A DNA stretch of 64,000 bases from Bin34 sp965219935 (GTDB lineage Bacteria; Chloroflexota; Anaerolineae; Caldilineales; Caldilineaceae): contig CBDCOU010000003.1 in assembly GCA_965219935.1 (NCBI GenBank), positions 4,792,628 through 4,856,627 of the forward strand. The letters are read 5' to 3'. How positions within the stretch are numbered: position 1 is the stretch's first letter; each line of letters starts with the position of its first letter. This document shows positions 18,337-27,135 of this stretch, in pieces. The notes beneath the pieces were generated by a model. The model did not search any database. It was given only the letters and a program-made list of their open reading frames with translations, and had not been told where the DNA came from. The translations under genes and the position numbers were made by a program.

Positions 18337-19296
18337 ATGAAGAGGAGTATCTGGTTGTCCTACACGTGGCGTGCGGCCTTTGTGTTGATGATGGCCACGG
18401 CCTTGGCAGTGGTTGTTCTATGGAGTCTGCGGCCAACCCTGGCCTGGGCTCACTTCTGCGAAGACAACTACACCATTCAGCAGGAACGGGAGGCCTGCTG
18501 GTGGCGTTATTGGAATGGTTTGTCCACACCGGAGGACATGGCTGGCACAGTCCAGTCCATGGTGGACGACACACCCCAGCCCACGCCTACACCCTATCCA
18601 ACATCCACGCCCCTGGCACAGTTCCGCCCCTGGGACGGCGCTGTTTGCAACACCTACTACACCATCCAGCGGGCCCGTGAGGATTGTTGGTGGCGTTGGC
18701 ACAATGGATTGCCCGCACCGCAGGACTTGGCTGGCGCAGTCCAGCCCAGGGTGACCGCCACACCCCAGCCCACGGCGACCGTCGCAGTCCAGCCTACGGT
18801 GACCGCTACACTCCAGCCCACGGCGACCGCCACAGTCCAGCCCACGGTGGACGCCACACCCCAGCCCACGCCTACACCCTATCCAACATCCACGCCCCTG
18901 GCACAGTTCCGCCCCTGGGACGGCACTGTTTGCAACACCTACTACACCATCCAGCGGGCCCGTGAGGATTGTTGGTGGCGTTGGCACAATGGATTGTCCG
19001 CACCGGCGGACATCGCCGCCACACCCCGGCCCATGGTAACTGCCACACCCCGGCCCACGGTGACCGCCACACCCCAGCCCACGGTGACCGCCACACCCCA
19101 GCCCACAGTGGCTGCCACGCCCCAGCCTACGGTGATCGCCACACCCCGGTCCACGGCTACACCCTATCCAACACCCACGCCTCTGGCACAGTTCCGCTCG
19201 TGGGACGGTACTCTTTGCGACACCTACTACACCTCCCAGCGGGACCGTGAGGATTGTTGGTGGCGTTGGCACAATGGATTGCCCTTGAACCCGTGA
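18337..19296 (+). CDS. exported protein with four C-x12-CWWRW repeats
   Basis: The 319-residue protein begins with MKRSIWLSYTWRAAF and a long hydrophobic segment ending LAWAHF, a signal peptide. Four copies of a ~30-residue unit follow, at about residues 38-64, 95-127, 191-223 and 285-316. Each has the pattern C-x12-C-W-W-R-[WY]-x-N-G-L (e.g. NTYYTIQRAREDCWWRW). Copies 2-4 are preceded by PLAQFR.WDG. Thr/Pro-rich linkers of repeated TATPQPT units separate them. Two Cys per unit suggest one disulfide each in an exported protein. I do not recognise this unit as a named domain. Similar Thr/Pro linkers occur in the membrane-anchored protein at 56208-57647. AT-rich DNA upstream (18140-18230) may hold the promoter. 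Confidence 0.75.
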   Translation: MKRSIWLSYTWRAAFVLMMATALAVVVLWSLRPTLAWAHFCEDNYTIQQEREACWWRYWNGLSTPEDMAGTVQSMVDDTPQPTPTPYPTSTPLAQFRPWDGAVCNTYYTIQRAREDCWWRWHNGLPAPQDLAGAVQPRVTATPQPTATVAVQPTVTATLQPTATATVQPTVDATPQPTPTPYPTSTPLAQFRPWDGTVCNTYYTIQRAREDCWWRWHNGLSAPADIAATPRPMVTATPRPTVTATPQPTVTATPQPTVAATPQPTVIATPRSTATPYPTPTPLAQFRSWDGTLCDTYYTSQRDREDCWWRWHNGLPLNP

Positions 19297-20538
19297 CGGG
19301 GACTTCCTGGTAATCACAGGCAGTAGCCACCCCAAGGCGTTGACAAAGTCGCGTCAGGGAGGGTCTGCGGTCTCCACCGCGTCCTGCACACCGCGCCTCG
19401 TCGGAAATTCTGGTGCAGGAAAGGAAGGTCGTTCCGCGTTGGATGTGTAGGGATTAACCACATGGATGCAAGGCAGCCCTCATGACTGCCATGGTTCCAC
19501 AGCACCATGGCCCTCCGAGCCATCCGGCGGCTTTCAGTCTGACGAGCCGACAATACAGAAGATTGCAGGGGCGAGGGGTTCCGTCGTGCTCTGACATGCC
19601 AACGGTGCCAACACCAGCGAGGACGAACATCGCATGGGGCTAAACATCTCCTACTATCCGGTCTGGTGGAACATGTAGAGCGAAGGCGGGCACCAGCCGG
19701 TATGGCCGGAGGTGGTCGAACGCATGCCCGCGGAGATGCAGTCGTTGCACCGGCACCGCGTGGGCCGGACGCGGTCCGGTCTGTACGAGTGAAGTGGTCT
19801 GGGGAAGGGAAGGTTCACCCTTCCGGGTGGATGCATTGCCGTTGGCCGCCACCAGCGGGGGCAATACCGGGTCCTATGACCTTGGTCGGCCGGGACGCTT
19901 TGGCGCGCCATTCCCGTGTGAACTGCTACTGAAGCAATCTGCGCATTGACCGCTTGGGTTTCTTGCACCAGCCGGTGCAGGCATTGGAGGCGGCACCGAT
20001 CCGATGCCCACTGGGCGGCAAGACCAAACGCATCGGACACACCGATGTTTTCCGTCCAAATGTGCTAAACATATGAGGAAACAGACCGTGTGTCACAGAT
20101 GTGCCGCAGGCGGTTATCGATAACGAAGGGGTTGATTTTCGCACCCGGTAACGCTCCTTACCGTCTCCCGGGACATGGCGCTCCACGCGGGGGCGGACAC
20201 CGGCATGGCCGATCAGCCGGGCCCGGCCTCGCCGGTGTCCGGAAACAGGCGGCACCGGATCTTCCGATGGATGATCTCAGAATAGTGTCTGGTTTGGTGA
20301 TGGGTATTGGCCATATTGTGCGATCACCGTGTTGCCGACAGGAACCCCGACCCCAGCTGGTCATTTAATATGACAATCATAGTCACATTAAATGATAATT
20401 CGATATTCGATGTAGTGTCTGAATAACGTAATCCAAACATGTAGGTGTTTTCTTGTGTAAACTTTCATTGAAGGAGGGTGTTTGTCTGGACGCCCTGCAT
20501 GTTGGTTGTCATCACACCCCTGCGCCGCAAACTCAATC
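19297..20538. other. 1.2-kb region without intact gene
   Basis: No frame on either strand shows a recognisable protein over a useful length. A stretch around 19635-19790 reads ISYYPVWWNM, stop, SEGGHQPVWPEVVERMP and may be a decayed gene fragment of unknown origin. The last 180 bp become strongly AT-rich and contain an inverted repeat at 20361-20395. Confidence 0.4.
20361..20395. promoter_or_regulatory. AT-rich inverted repeat upstream of FN3 gene
   Basis: The arms TCATTTAATATGAC (20361-20374) and GTCACATTAAATGA (20382-20395) are complementary at 13 of 14 positions around a 7-nt centre. It lies about 145 bp before the FN3 gene start in AT-rich DNA that contrasts with the GC-rich surroundings. 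A transcription-factor site or a terminator for the upstream region are both possible. Confidence 0.45.
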
Positions 20539-22719
20539 ATGCGACTACCCGGATTGCCCTATATCGTGGCCATTGGGGCGGCCCTCCTCCTGCTGACCGC
20601 CTTGGTCTGGACGCTGAACGCGGAGCCGACGACGGCCAACGACTGCGGCGGCGGATACCACTTCCATGAACCCGACACCTGCCACAAGCACTGCAAAAAC
20701 GGGATGTCGTCGCACAACTCTACCCACGGCGACAACTGCAGGACATCCAATCCTACTCCCAGGCCCACCAGGAGGCCGCGCCGTGCTGCTACGGCCACAC
20801 CCATCCCCAGGAGGAGTTTGCAAACGCTTGCCACGCCTACGCCGACTCCCATACCGTGCCCGGCGGACGTGACTGGTTTCGAGGCCGACAGCGTCTCGGG
20901 CTCGAGCATTACGATGACATGGGACACGCCCCAGGATCAGCCCCACGGGTACAAGATCGAGAGTTGCAACTCGGCCGTCCCCGGCTGTCCCGGTGCCACG
21001 GAGGTGGCGACGCCAGCCGGCTCGGCCACCTCCCACACCTTGACGAATCTCGCGGCCAACACACCGTACCATCTCCGCATTACGGCCTTGGCCGACCCGA
21101 ACAGTGCCTGTTCGGATTCTGCGGCCTCCACCATCGTCACGGTGAACACGACGAAAATTCAGCTGGTGGTGGACAACTTCCGGGCATCGGAGGTCACCAG
21201 CACCACGGTCACGTTGGAGTGGGATGCGCCGGCGTCCACGACCGGTCTGGACAAGTACAAGATCGAGGAATGCAACTCGGCAGACGCCAGCTGCCCCGGC
21301 GCCACGGAGGTGGCCACGCCGGCCAAGACGGCGACCTCCCACAAGGTGACCGGTCTCGATCCCATGGTGACCTACTATTACCGCATTACCGCGCTGGCGG
21401 TCGCCAACAGCAACTATCTGGATTCGGATCCGTCGGCCGCCCGCGGAACCACTTCCGACGACACCCCTGCGGGCATCGTGGAAATCACCACGCTCCGCCC
21501 GCCGGTGGAGAGCCTGACGGCCACGTGTACCGCCGATTCCGCGACATTGGCTTGGACCCTACCCGTCGCCCGGTCGAGCATCGCCAGCTTCAAGGTCGAA
21601 GTCCTCGAGGATTGTGACGGCTGCAGCCCGGAAGTGTTCAGTGTTGCCCGAACGGAATCAGGCTACACGGTGACGGGCCTGTCTCCCAATACGGTCTATC
21701 ACTTCACTGTCCACTTTCTCGGCATCCAGGCCCAGGCGGGGAATTACGAATCGGAAAGAGCCTCCGTGCAATGCACGACGAAAATTCGGCTGGTGGTGGA
21801 CAACTTCCGGGTATCGGAGATCACCAGCACCACGGCCACTTTGGAGTGGGATGCGCCGGCATCCACGACCGGTCTGGACAAGTACAAGATCGAGGAATGC
21901 AACTCGGCAGACGCCAGTTGCCCCGGCGCCACGGAGGTGGCCACGCCGGCCAAGACGGCGACCTCCCACAAGGTGACCGGTCTTGATCCCATGGTGACCT
22001 ACTATTACCGCATCACCGCGCTGGCGGTCGCCAACAGCAACTATCTGGATTCGGATCCCTCGGCCGCCCGCGGAACCACCTCCGACGACACCCCTGCGGG
22101 CATCGTGGAAATCACCACGCTCCGGCCACCGGTGGGGAGCCTGACGGCCACGTGTGCCGCCGATTCCGCGACATTGGATTGGACACTACCCGTTGCCCGG
22201 TCGAGCATCGCCAGCTTCAAGGTCGAAGTCCTCGAGGACTGTGACGGCTGCAGCCCGGAAGTGTTCAGTGTTGCCCGAACGGAATCAGGCTACACGGTGA
22301 CGGGTCTGTCTCCCAATACGGTCTATCACTTCACTGTCCACTATCTCGGCACCCAGGCCCAGGGCACGTCGAGGAATTACGCATCGGAAAGGGCCTCCGT
22401 GCAATGCACCACCACCAAGAAGCCTCTGCCTGTGATCACAGGTATTACAGTAAGTAGTTTCACCGAGGATGGAGGGGTACCACTGGCTTGGAACACGCTG
22501 ATCCACTCGGCGTTGGACAGATACAGAATCCAAGTATGCTCGGATGCGCAATGCTCTGGGTCACCCACTACTTACGACACCAAGCAAACCGCGTATTCCC
22601 ACATCTGCCCACGGGACAGTACGTGCTATTTCCGGGTTCGGGCCATAGCGAAGGCAGCGTCCGACTACGCGGACGGGGCTTGGTCCAATTTCGTAATTGT
22701 GTCGATACCAGTTGAATAG
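20539..22719 (+). CDS. exported protein with six fibronectin type III domains
   Basis: The start is the ATG at 20539, giving MRLPGLPYIVAIGAALLLL, a signal or membrane anchor; an earlier start at 20482 lies outside it. A Cys/His-rich segment follows (CGGGYHFHEPDTCHKHC, then HGDNC, about residues 35-70), possibly a metal site, and then a Thr/Pro/Arg linker. Six FN3 domains occupy about residues 105-204, 204-314, 317-412, 412-523, 525-622 and 627-726. They are recognisable from the L.W..P and Y.YRITAL patterns. Domains 4-5 are an almost exact copy of 2-3. FN3 arrays are usual in extracellular bacterial adhesins and carbohydrate-active proteins; no catalytic domain is present here. Confidence 0.85.
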   Translation: MRLPGLPYIVAIGAALLLLTALVWTLNAEPTTANDCGGGYHFHEPDTCHKHCKNGMSSHNSTHGDNCRTSNPTPRPTRRPRRAATATPIPRRSLQTLATPTPTPIPCPADVTGFEADSVSGSSITMTWDTPQDQPHGYKIESCNSAVPGCPGATEVATPAGSATSHTLTNLAANTPYHLRITALADPNSACSDSAASTIVTVNTTKIQLVVDNFRASEVTSTTVTLEWDAPASTTGLDKYKIEECNSADASCPGATEVATPAKTATSHKVTGLDPMVTYYYRITALAVANSNYLDSDPSAARGTTSDDTPAGIVEITTLRPPVESLTATCTADSATLAWTLPVARSSIASFKVEVLEDCDGCSPEVFSVARTESGYTVTGLSPNTVYHFTVHFLGIQAQAGNYESERASVQCTTKIRLVVDNFRVSEITSTTATLEWDAPASTTGLDKYKIEECNSADASCPGATEVATPAKTATSHKVTGLDPMVTYYYRITALAVANSNYLDSDPSAARGTTSDDTPAGIVEITTLRPPVGSLTATCAADSATLDWTLPVARSSIASFKVEVLEDCDGCSPEVFSVARTESGYTVTGLSPNTVYHFTVHYLGTQAQGTSRNYASERASVQCTTTKKPLPVITGITVSSFTEDGGVPLAWNTLIHSALDRYRIQVCSDAQCSGSPTTYDTKQTAYSHICPRDSTCYFRVRAIAKAASDYADGAWSNFVIVSIPVE
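21148..22401 (+). repeat. tandem 627-bp duplication inside the FN3 gene
   Basis: The block starting ACGACGAAAATTC at 21148 is repeated from 21775, an offset of exactly 627 bp (209 codons), so the frame is kept. The two copies differ at only scattered positions (e.g. QLVVDNFRASEV against RLVVDNFRVSEI). Each encodes two FN3 domains. The near-identity indicates a recent in-frame duplication that lengthened the array. Confidence 0.9.
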
Positions 22720-22881
22720 GAGCCCGGGAAAAGGTCGGGAGTGGATCCGGACCAGGCACCACCTGGTCCGGTCGCGTAGCGGCCCAATGGACAATGCCGC
22801 CCTGAACCACCCCCCAGTGGTCCGTGGCGTGGATGGGACCGGCTGCCGGTTGGGGCGCGGTCGGTACCCATGCCCATGCGG

Positions 22882-23211
22882 CTAATACTTTGGTTGTGCT
22901 TGTTTCAGTTTAAGTTGTTGCCAACGGTAGTGGCCGTGCAGGGCCAGTCCGGCTTGGTGGCAAAAGGTGTGTCCGGTGCTGGGCCGATGCCCTGCGCCCA
23001 GTCCCGAAAGCCCCTCCCCCTCGAACCCGGCCGCATCCAGCCGCGCGCAGACCCGCCCCAGCGTGTCGTGCAAGGGGATGCCATGGGGCAGCTCCGGGAA
23101 GGTGTGCAGCCAGGCCGCGTTGATCTGGCCGAAGAGGACAATGGTCAGCCAATCGTCCGGGATCGACAGACCCGTTTCCGGGCAAGCCGGATCGCCCGTA
23201 TCGGAATTCAA
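22882..23211 (-). pseudogene. ISAs1-family transposase N-terminal fragment
   Basis: The minus strand reads AAWLHTFPELPHGIPLHDTL then GRVCARLDAAGFEG. This is the conserved N-terminal helix of ISAs1 transposases (form FL.LPNGIPSHDTFGRVF..LD). The same motif occurs in the remnants at 39951-40238 and 41560-42609. The catalytic DDE domain is gone, and the frame degenerates after GLGAGHRPSTG. It overlaps the end of the lactate-racemase-like gene by a few bases. Confidence 0.75.
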
Positions 23212-24491
23212 CTGGCATCGCGGTCAACGTAGGCAATGGTCATGGGACCATCCGGCATCACGCAGATGCGCGGTGCGGCGCCATTGGCCGGGACAGCCAG
23301 TCTCGCAACCGTCTTGGACACGTCGGCGCAGGGAATCAACAAAGCCTCTTGGATCTGCTTCTCCGTCAAACCGGCGCTGAAAACGTGTACGTCGGCCTGT
23401 TGTTGAATGCGCGCCTGAATCTGAACCTGCCACTGATCATGCTCTTCAAATCCGTCCTCATTCAGCATGGCCACGATGCCGTCGGGTGATCCGCCGCGGC
23501 GAAGCAGGTCCGCATACTTGCCGTGGTCGGGAATGCCATCGGCACACTCGACGGCCATCACGATGTGGCCGTCGGGCCTGGTGATCTGGCTGGCGGCACT
23601 CATGCCCTTGACACACTGGTATAGGTTCTGGTCAAGCGGATAACCACTGTTGCAGGAGACCACGATGTCATAGGGTTCGCCCACCGGCACCATGGAGTGT
23701 CGGCGCACGAAGTCCGTGCCCTTCCTGTGGGCTGCCAACAGGTCGCCGGCAAACACCCCGGTGATCTCGTGTTGCTGGTTCAAGGTGACGTTCAGGAGGA
23801 ACACCTCGTCCAGCATCAGGGCCACTTCCTTCATCTCCTCCCAGATGGGATTGCCGTCAAGCGAGCCCCATGTGGCCTTGGGACTGCCCACCATCCTGCG
23901 TCCGTGATTGGACAGGACGCTTTCGAAACCTGCCAGGGACGGCAGTACGCCCTTGGGACCGCCCGAAAAACCTGCAAAGAAGTGGGGTTCGATGAATCCG
24001 GTCAAAATGCACAGGTCGGAGTCCACCAGCAAATGGTGCAACCGGACGGGATGGCCGTTCGAGGTTCGGCCCATGTCGACCAGCAGGTCGTCGTCAAAGG
24101 CATCGTGCTGGAGACACCGGAAGTTTTCGTAGACGGCATCCCCAATAAGTGCGCGGTGCTCGCTTTCGGTCTGCGGTCTGTGGGTGCCTAGGGCGTTGAC
24201 CAGGGTGATGTGGGTTCGAGGAACCCCGGCATCGAGCAGTTCATCCAGCACGACAGGCAGGATGCGGTCGTTGGGTGTCGCCCTGGTGATGTCGGTGTGG
24301 ACAATCACGATGTGGCTGGAGGGATCGACGCGGTCGGCAAGAGGGGCACTCTCGATCGGGGTGCGCAGTGCCTGTTCCAATGCCGCCTTCTCCGACGTAA
24401 CTCCGGGCAGTTGGGTGGATTGGATGATGTCGGTACCGGAAGGCACCTCGATCGCCAATCCGGTGCGTCCGTAGGCAACTTGGATCTGCAT
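23208..24491 (-). CDS. larA: nickel-pincer lactate racemase family protein (LarA-like)
   Basis: The 427-residue protein matches LarA, which interconverts D- and L-lactate or related 2-hydroxyacids using a nickel pincer nucleotide. H104 (in GTHR), H170 and K180 (in GFIEPHFFAGFSGGPKGVLP) and H196 line up with the known H108, H174, K184 and H200 of the Lactobacillus enzyme at a constant offset of four. HTDITR near residue 65 is also conserved. The start at 24491 (MQIQVAYG) is preferred over an upstream ATG at 24524. Nickel-pincer synthesis genes larB, larC and larE are not in the window. The neighbouring MFS transporter on the same strand may import its substrate. LarA homologues act on varied 2-hydroxyacids, so lactate is not certain. 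Confidence 0.85.
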   Translation of the reverse strand: MQIQVAYGRTGLAIEVPSGTDIIQSTQLPGVTSEKAALEQALRTPIESAPLADRVDPSSHIVIVHTDITRATPNDRILPVVLDELLDAGVPRTHITLVNALGTHRPQTESEHRALIGDAVYENFRCLQHDAFDDDLLVDMGRTSNGHPVRLHHLLVDSDLCILTGFIEPHFFAGFSGGPKGVLPSLAGFESVLSNHGRRMVGSPKATWGSLDGNPIWEEMKEVALMLDEVFLLNVTLNQQHEITGVFAGDLLAAHRKGTDFVRRHSMVPVGEPYDIVVSCNSGYPLDQNLYQCVKGMSAASQITRPDGHIVMAVECADGIPDHGKYADLLRRGGSPDGIVAMLNEDGFEEHDQWQVQIQARIQQQADVHVFSAGLTEKQIQEALLIPCADVSKTVARLAVPANGAAPRICVMPDGPMTIAYVDRDAS

Positions 24492-24811
24492 GTCTGGTTC
24501 CGCTTGTGGCTTAAGTGTGGTCAACCGCGGCCCCGAAGCGCGCTGGTCCTGAAGCTGTTTCCGCCAACGGATTGGCGGCAGGTTTGGGTAGCGCGCCCAC
24601 TTCTTGTCAAGGAGGCTGCCTACAACCTTACGGGATGTGGGACGGCGCGTTCAATCTTGGCGGTCTGCCTCCATGGAAGTCACCCTGTCCCTGGACAGGC
24701 AAGACCGGGACTATTTCACTCTCGACGCAGTGGGCGTTGGTGTACCGAACCACAGGCCCAAAGTCATTGCCCAACATGAATTCCACATGGGATCCGGGTC
24801 CACAAGCGGAG
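24492..24811. other. intergenic, no gene seen
   Basis: A 320-bp spacer between two minus-strand genes. The promoter for the lactate-racemase-like gene should lie here, but no clear -35/-10 pair or strong hairpin could be picked out. Confidence 0.4.
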
Positions 24812-26020
24812 TCAGTGTTCGGCATCCGTCGGGTCCGCAGTGGCGGAATGCAATACCCGTCCTCCGATCTGCGGCACCAGCACCAGCAGACATGGCACTG
24901 CCAGCAACAGGAACGTGGTTTGGATGCCAAACTGCTCCGACAGGAACCCGGCAACGAACGGCCCCGTGAACATGCCGACGCCGTAGACGGCTTGGTGCAG
25001 GCCCATGGCGGCGGTCCTCTCGTGGTCCGATACGTGCCTGATGCTCAGGCCCATGAGCGTTGGATAGCCAATGCCGGTGGCCAACCCGACAAGTCCCTGT
25101 GCCAGGAACAGCCACCAGACCGTGGGGGACCACGCGGCCAGCAAGGTGGCCATGCCCAACAGCAAAAACCCCGTACGCACCAGATTGCGCGCCCCAAGTC
25201 GGTTGACGAATGCGGCCGTGGCCGACAAGCCCACCAAGTTGACTGCCATGAAGACGGTCATGAGGAGGCCGACCTCTATGTCGGAGGCACCCATGTTTCC
25301 CGCCAGGATGGGGATAAAGCTGAAGGTCACGGCCCAGTTCACGAACTGGGAGCCGGCATTCAGCAGTGCCGGAAACAACACGTGGGGGCGCGAGGCAAGG
25401 GCCGCGATGGGGCGGAGTGAAGGCTTGGTCGGAGCGCGGGGCGTTTCCCTGACCAACAGCATCAACACCAAGGCCAGAACGGCTGCAACCGCCGCCAGGT
25501 TGAAGGCCAGGGAATAGCCGCCGGCACTGTTGAGGAAGCCGGTGGAACCGGTGGCAAGGATCCGTGCTGCGCCGCCGACCATGGCCATTAACGCAGTGGC
25601 CCGGATGGCTTGTGCCGGTGGAAAGAAACGGCTGAACACCACCACGATGGGTACCCACGTGGCCGCGGCCAAGCCGGTGACGCTCCGGCCAACTCCAATC
25701 CAAAAGATGTTGTCGGCGAATCCAATCAGCCAAGCCCCCAACGCCGTAAGCAGGTAGCCAAAGAGGATGAAAGGTTTGGCCTGTCCCAGGAGATCGCTCG
25801 TTACACCCACGGGAAAGCGCAGGAGGGCCTGCCAGAAGCCGTACATCGACAGGACAAGGCCAATTACGCCCAAATGGCTGCTGTACTGCTTCACGTAAAT
25901 GGGAAGGGTCGGTGCATAGAGATAAAGACCGACCCAGTAGCAGAAGACGGCACCGGTGAACACTGCAATCTGCCCTCTGGACGCGCGGCTGGAAGAGTGG
26001 GTCTGCATGGAGCGTGACAT
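24812..26020 (-). CDS. MFS transporter
   Basis: A membrane protein of 402 residues with about 12 transmembrane helices, starting MSRSMQTHSSSRASRGQIAV. Helix 1 is FTGAVFCYWVGLYLYAPTLP. The loop between helices 2 and 3 carries the MFS signature in the form RFPVGVTSDLLGQAKP (G-x-x-x-D-..-G-..-K/R). The central loop separates two six-helix halves. The frame extends much further upstream without a stop, but that part is antisense to the acetoacetate-decarboxylase-like gene and is not credible. It is divergent from that gene and co-directional with the racemase. A drug or hydroxyacid/sugar-acid substrate is possible; the sequence does not decide. Confidence 0.85.
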   Translation of the reverse strand: MSRSMQTHSSSRASRGQIAVFTGAVFCYWVGLYLYAPTLPIYVKQYSSHLGVIGLVLSMYGFWQALLRFPVGVTSDLLGQAKPFILFGYLLTALGAWLIGFADNIFWIGVGRSVTGLAAATWVPIVVVFSRFFPPAQAIRATALMAMVGGAARILATGSTGFLNSAGGYSLAFNLAAVAAVLALVLMLLVRETPRAPTKPSLRPIAALASRPHVLFPALLNAGSQFVNWAVTFSFIPILAGNMGASDIEVGLLMTVFMAVNLVGLSATAAFVNRLGARNLVRTGFLLLGMATLLAAWSPTVWWLFLAQGLVGLATGIGYPTLMGLSIRHVSDHERTAAMGLHQAVYGVGMFTGPFVAGFLSEQFGIQTTFLLLAVPCLLVLVPQIGGRVLHSATADPTDAEH

Positions 26021-26188
26021 CTGCGTTGCAGGACGGGGAACCGGCCGGTTGCCGACAGTCCCGGGGATGGGAGGGACCGTCTGTAGACTAAACTCAAGTG
26101 GTCTGTTTCCGGCAGTCGCGGTTGGTCCGCGTTGGGTTTGCAGGACGGCCGCGTCGGGGCATGGCGATGTTTCGGACAGGAGGCTTGG

Positions 26189-27019
26189 ATGAGCGATTCG
26201 TTGTTTGCACCGGACATGTGGCGCATGCCCTATTGTTTTGGCCCTGCCACCGGACCACGGCGGGGACCGGACGGGCGGCGCTTTATGAATGAGGACTCCC
26301 CGTCTTCGGTTTCCCATTCCGTTGCCTTCCGCACGCATCCGGAACTGCTGCAGCAGTTGTGCCCTCCCCGATTCAGCCTGGGGCACTCCCCCGTGGTCAC
26401 GGTCACCGCAACCTACATGTCGAACATCGAATGGCTGGCCGGCCGCGGGTATGCGGTCCTGGGCGCCACCTTCCCGGCCGAATTCCACGGGAACAGGGAC
26501 TCGGTGCACGGATCCTTCCTGACCGTGCTCTGGGAGAACCTGACCGATCCCATCATCACCGGGCGGGAAGAGCTTGGTTTCGCCAAGATCTATTGCGAAC
26601 TGCCGCCGCCGCGCACAATCGGCAAGGACACGACCTGCGAGGCCGCTTGGCTGGGCTATCGCTTCCTGGAGATGAGCCTGACCGACATGGAAGCGGTTGA
26701 TCCCGCGTCCGTGCCGCCGCCGGCACACCGCAACGATGGGCAACTGCACTACAAGTACATGCCCCGCACCGGCGAATGGGGCACGGCGGACTGCGAGTAT
26801 GCGGTCCTCACTCCGGCCGCGACGCCCAACAGCAAGGTAAAGGCCATGTGGAAGGGCAACGGGCGCCTGGAGTTCCGGCGGCCCCGGTGGGAAGACATGC
26901 CCACCCAGTACCAGGTGGTCAACGGTCTGGCGGACTTGGAACCGCTGGAGTTTCTGGGAGCCACCACCACACATACAGTGGGCTCGAAGGACCTGTCCGA
27001 CCAGCGCATTCTGGAGTAG
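26189..27019 (+). CDS. acetoacetate decarboxylase family protein
   Basis: The 276-residue protein starts at the ATG at 26189 (MSDSLFAPDM). The segment GREELGFAKIYCELPPP contains the Schiff-base lysine (K133) in the G-R-E-E-x-G-x-x-K context of acetoacetate decarboxylases. VTATYMSNIEWLAGRGY and the acidic residues near it match the family fold. Members decarboxylate acetoacetate or act as cyclase-dehydratases and other aldolases, so the exact reaction is open. It is followed, 116 bp on, by an asparagine-synthetase-like gene on the same strand, and the two may be co-expressed. Confidence 0.8.
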   Translation: MSDSLFAPDMWRMPYCFGPATGPRRGPDGRRFMNEDSPSSVSHSVAFRTHPELLQQLCPPRFSLGHSPVVTVTATYMSNIEWLAGRGYAVLGATFPAEFHGNRDSVHGSFLTVLWENLTDPIITGREELGFAKIYCELPPPRTIGKDTTCEAAWLGYRFLEMSLTDMEAVDPASVPPPAHRNDGQLHYKYMPRTGEWGTADCEYAVLTPAATPNSKVKAMWKGNGRLEFRRPRWEDMPTQYQVVNGLADLEPLEFLGATTTHTVGSKDLSDQRILE

Positions 27020-27135
27020 ACCAGTTGACTGTTGCACTCCGGTTGGCTGCCGGCACAGAGGTCGGATGCCCAATCGGATGCCTGTTCCGGGTTCGGTGGA
27101 CCGTCCGCGTTGAGGCATAGATCGGGCGCGACCCC

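Noticed and set aside
18640..19190. Possible CRISPR-like array in the regularly repeated CCCAGCCCACGG units
   Set aside because: The units are codons of a Thr/Pro linker in an exported protein and vary in spacing; no unique spacers or cas genes.
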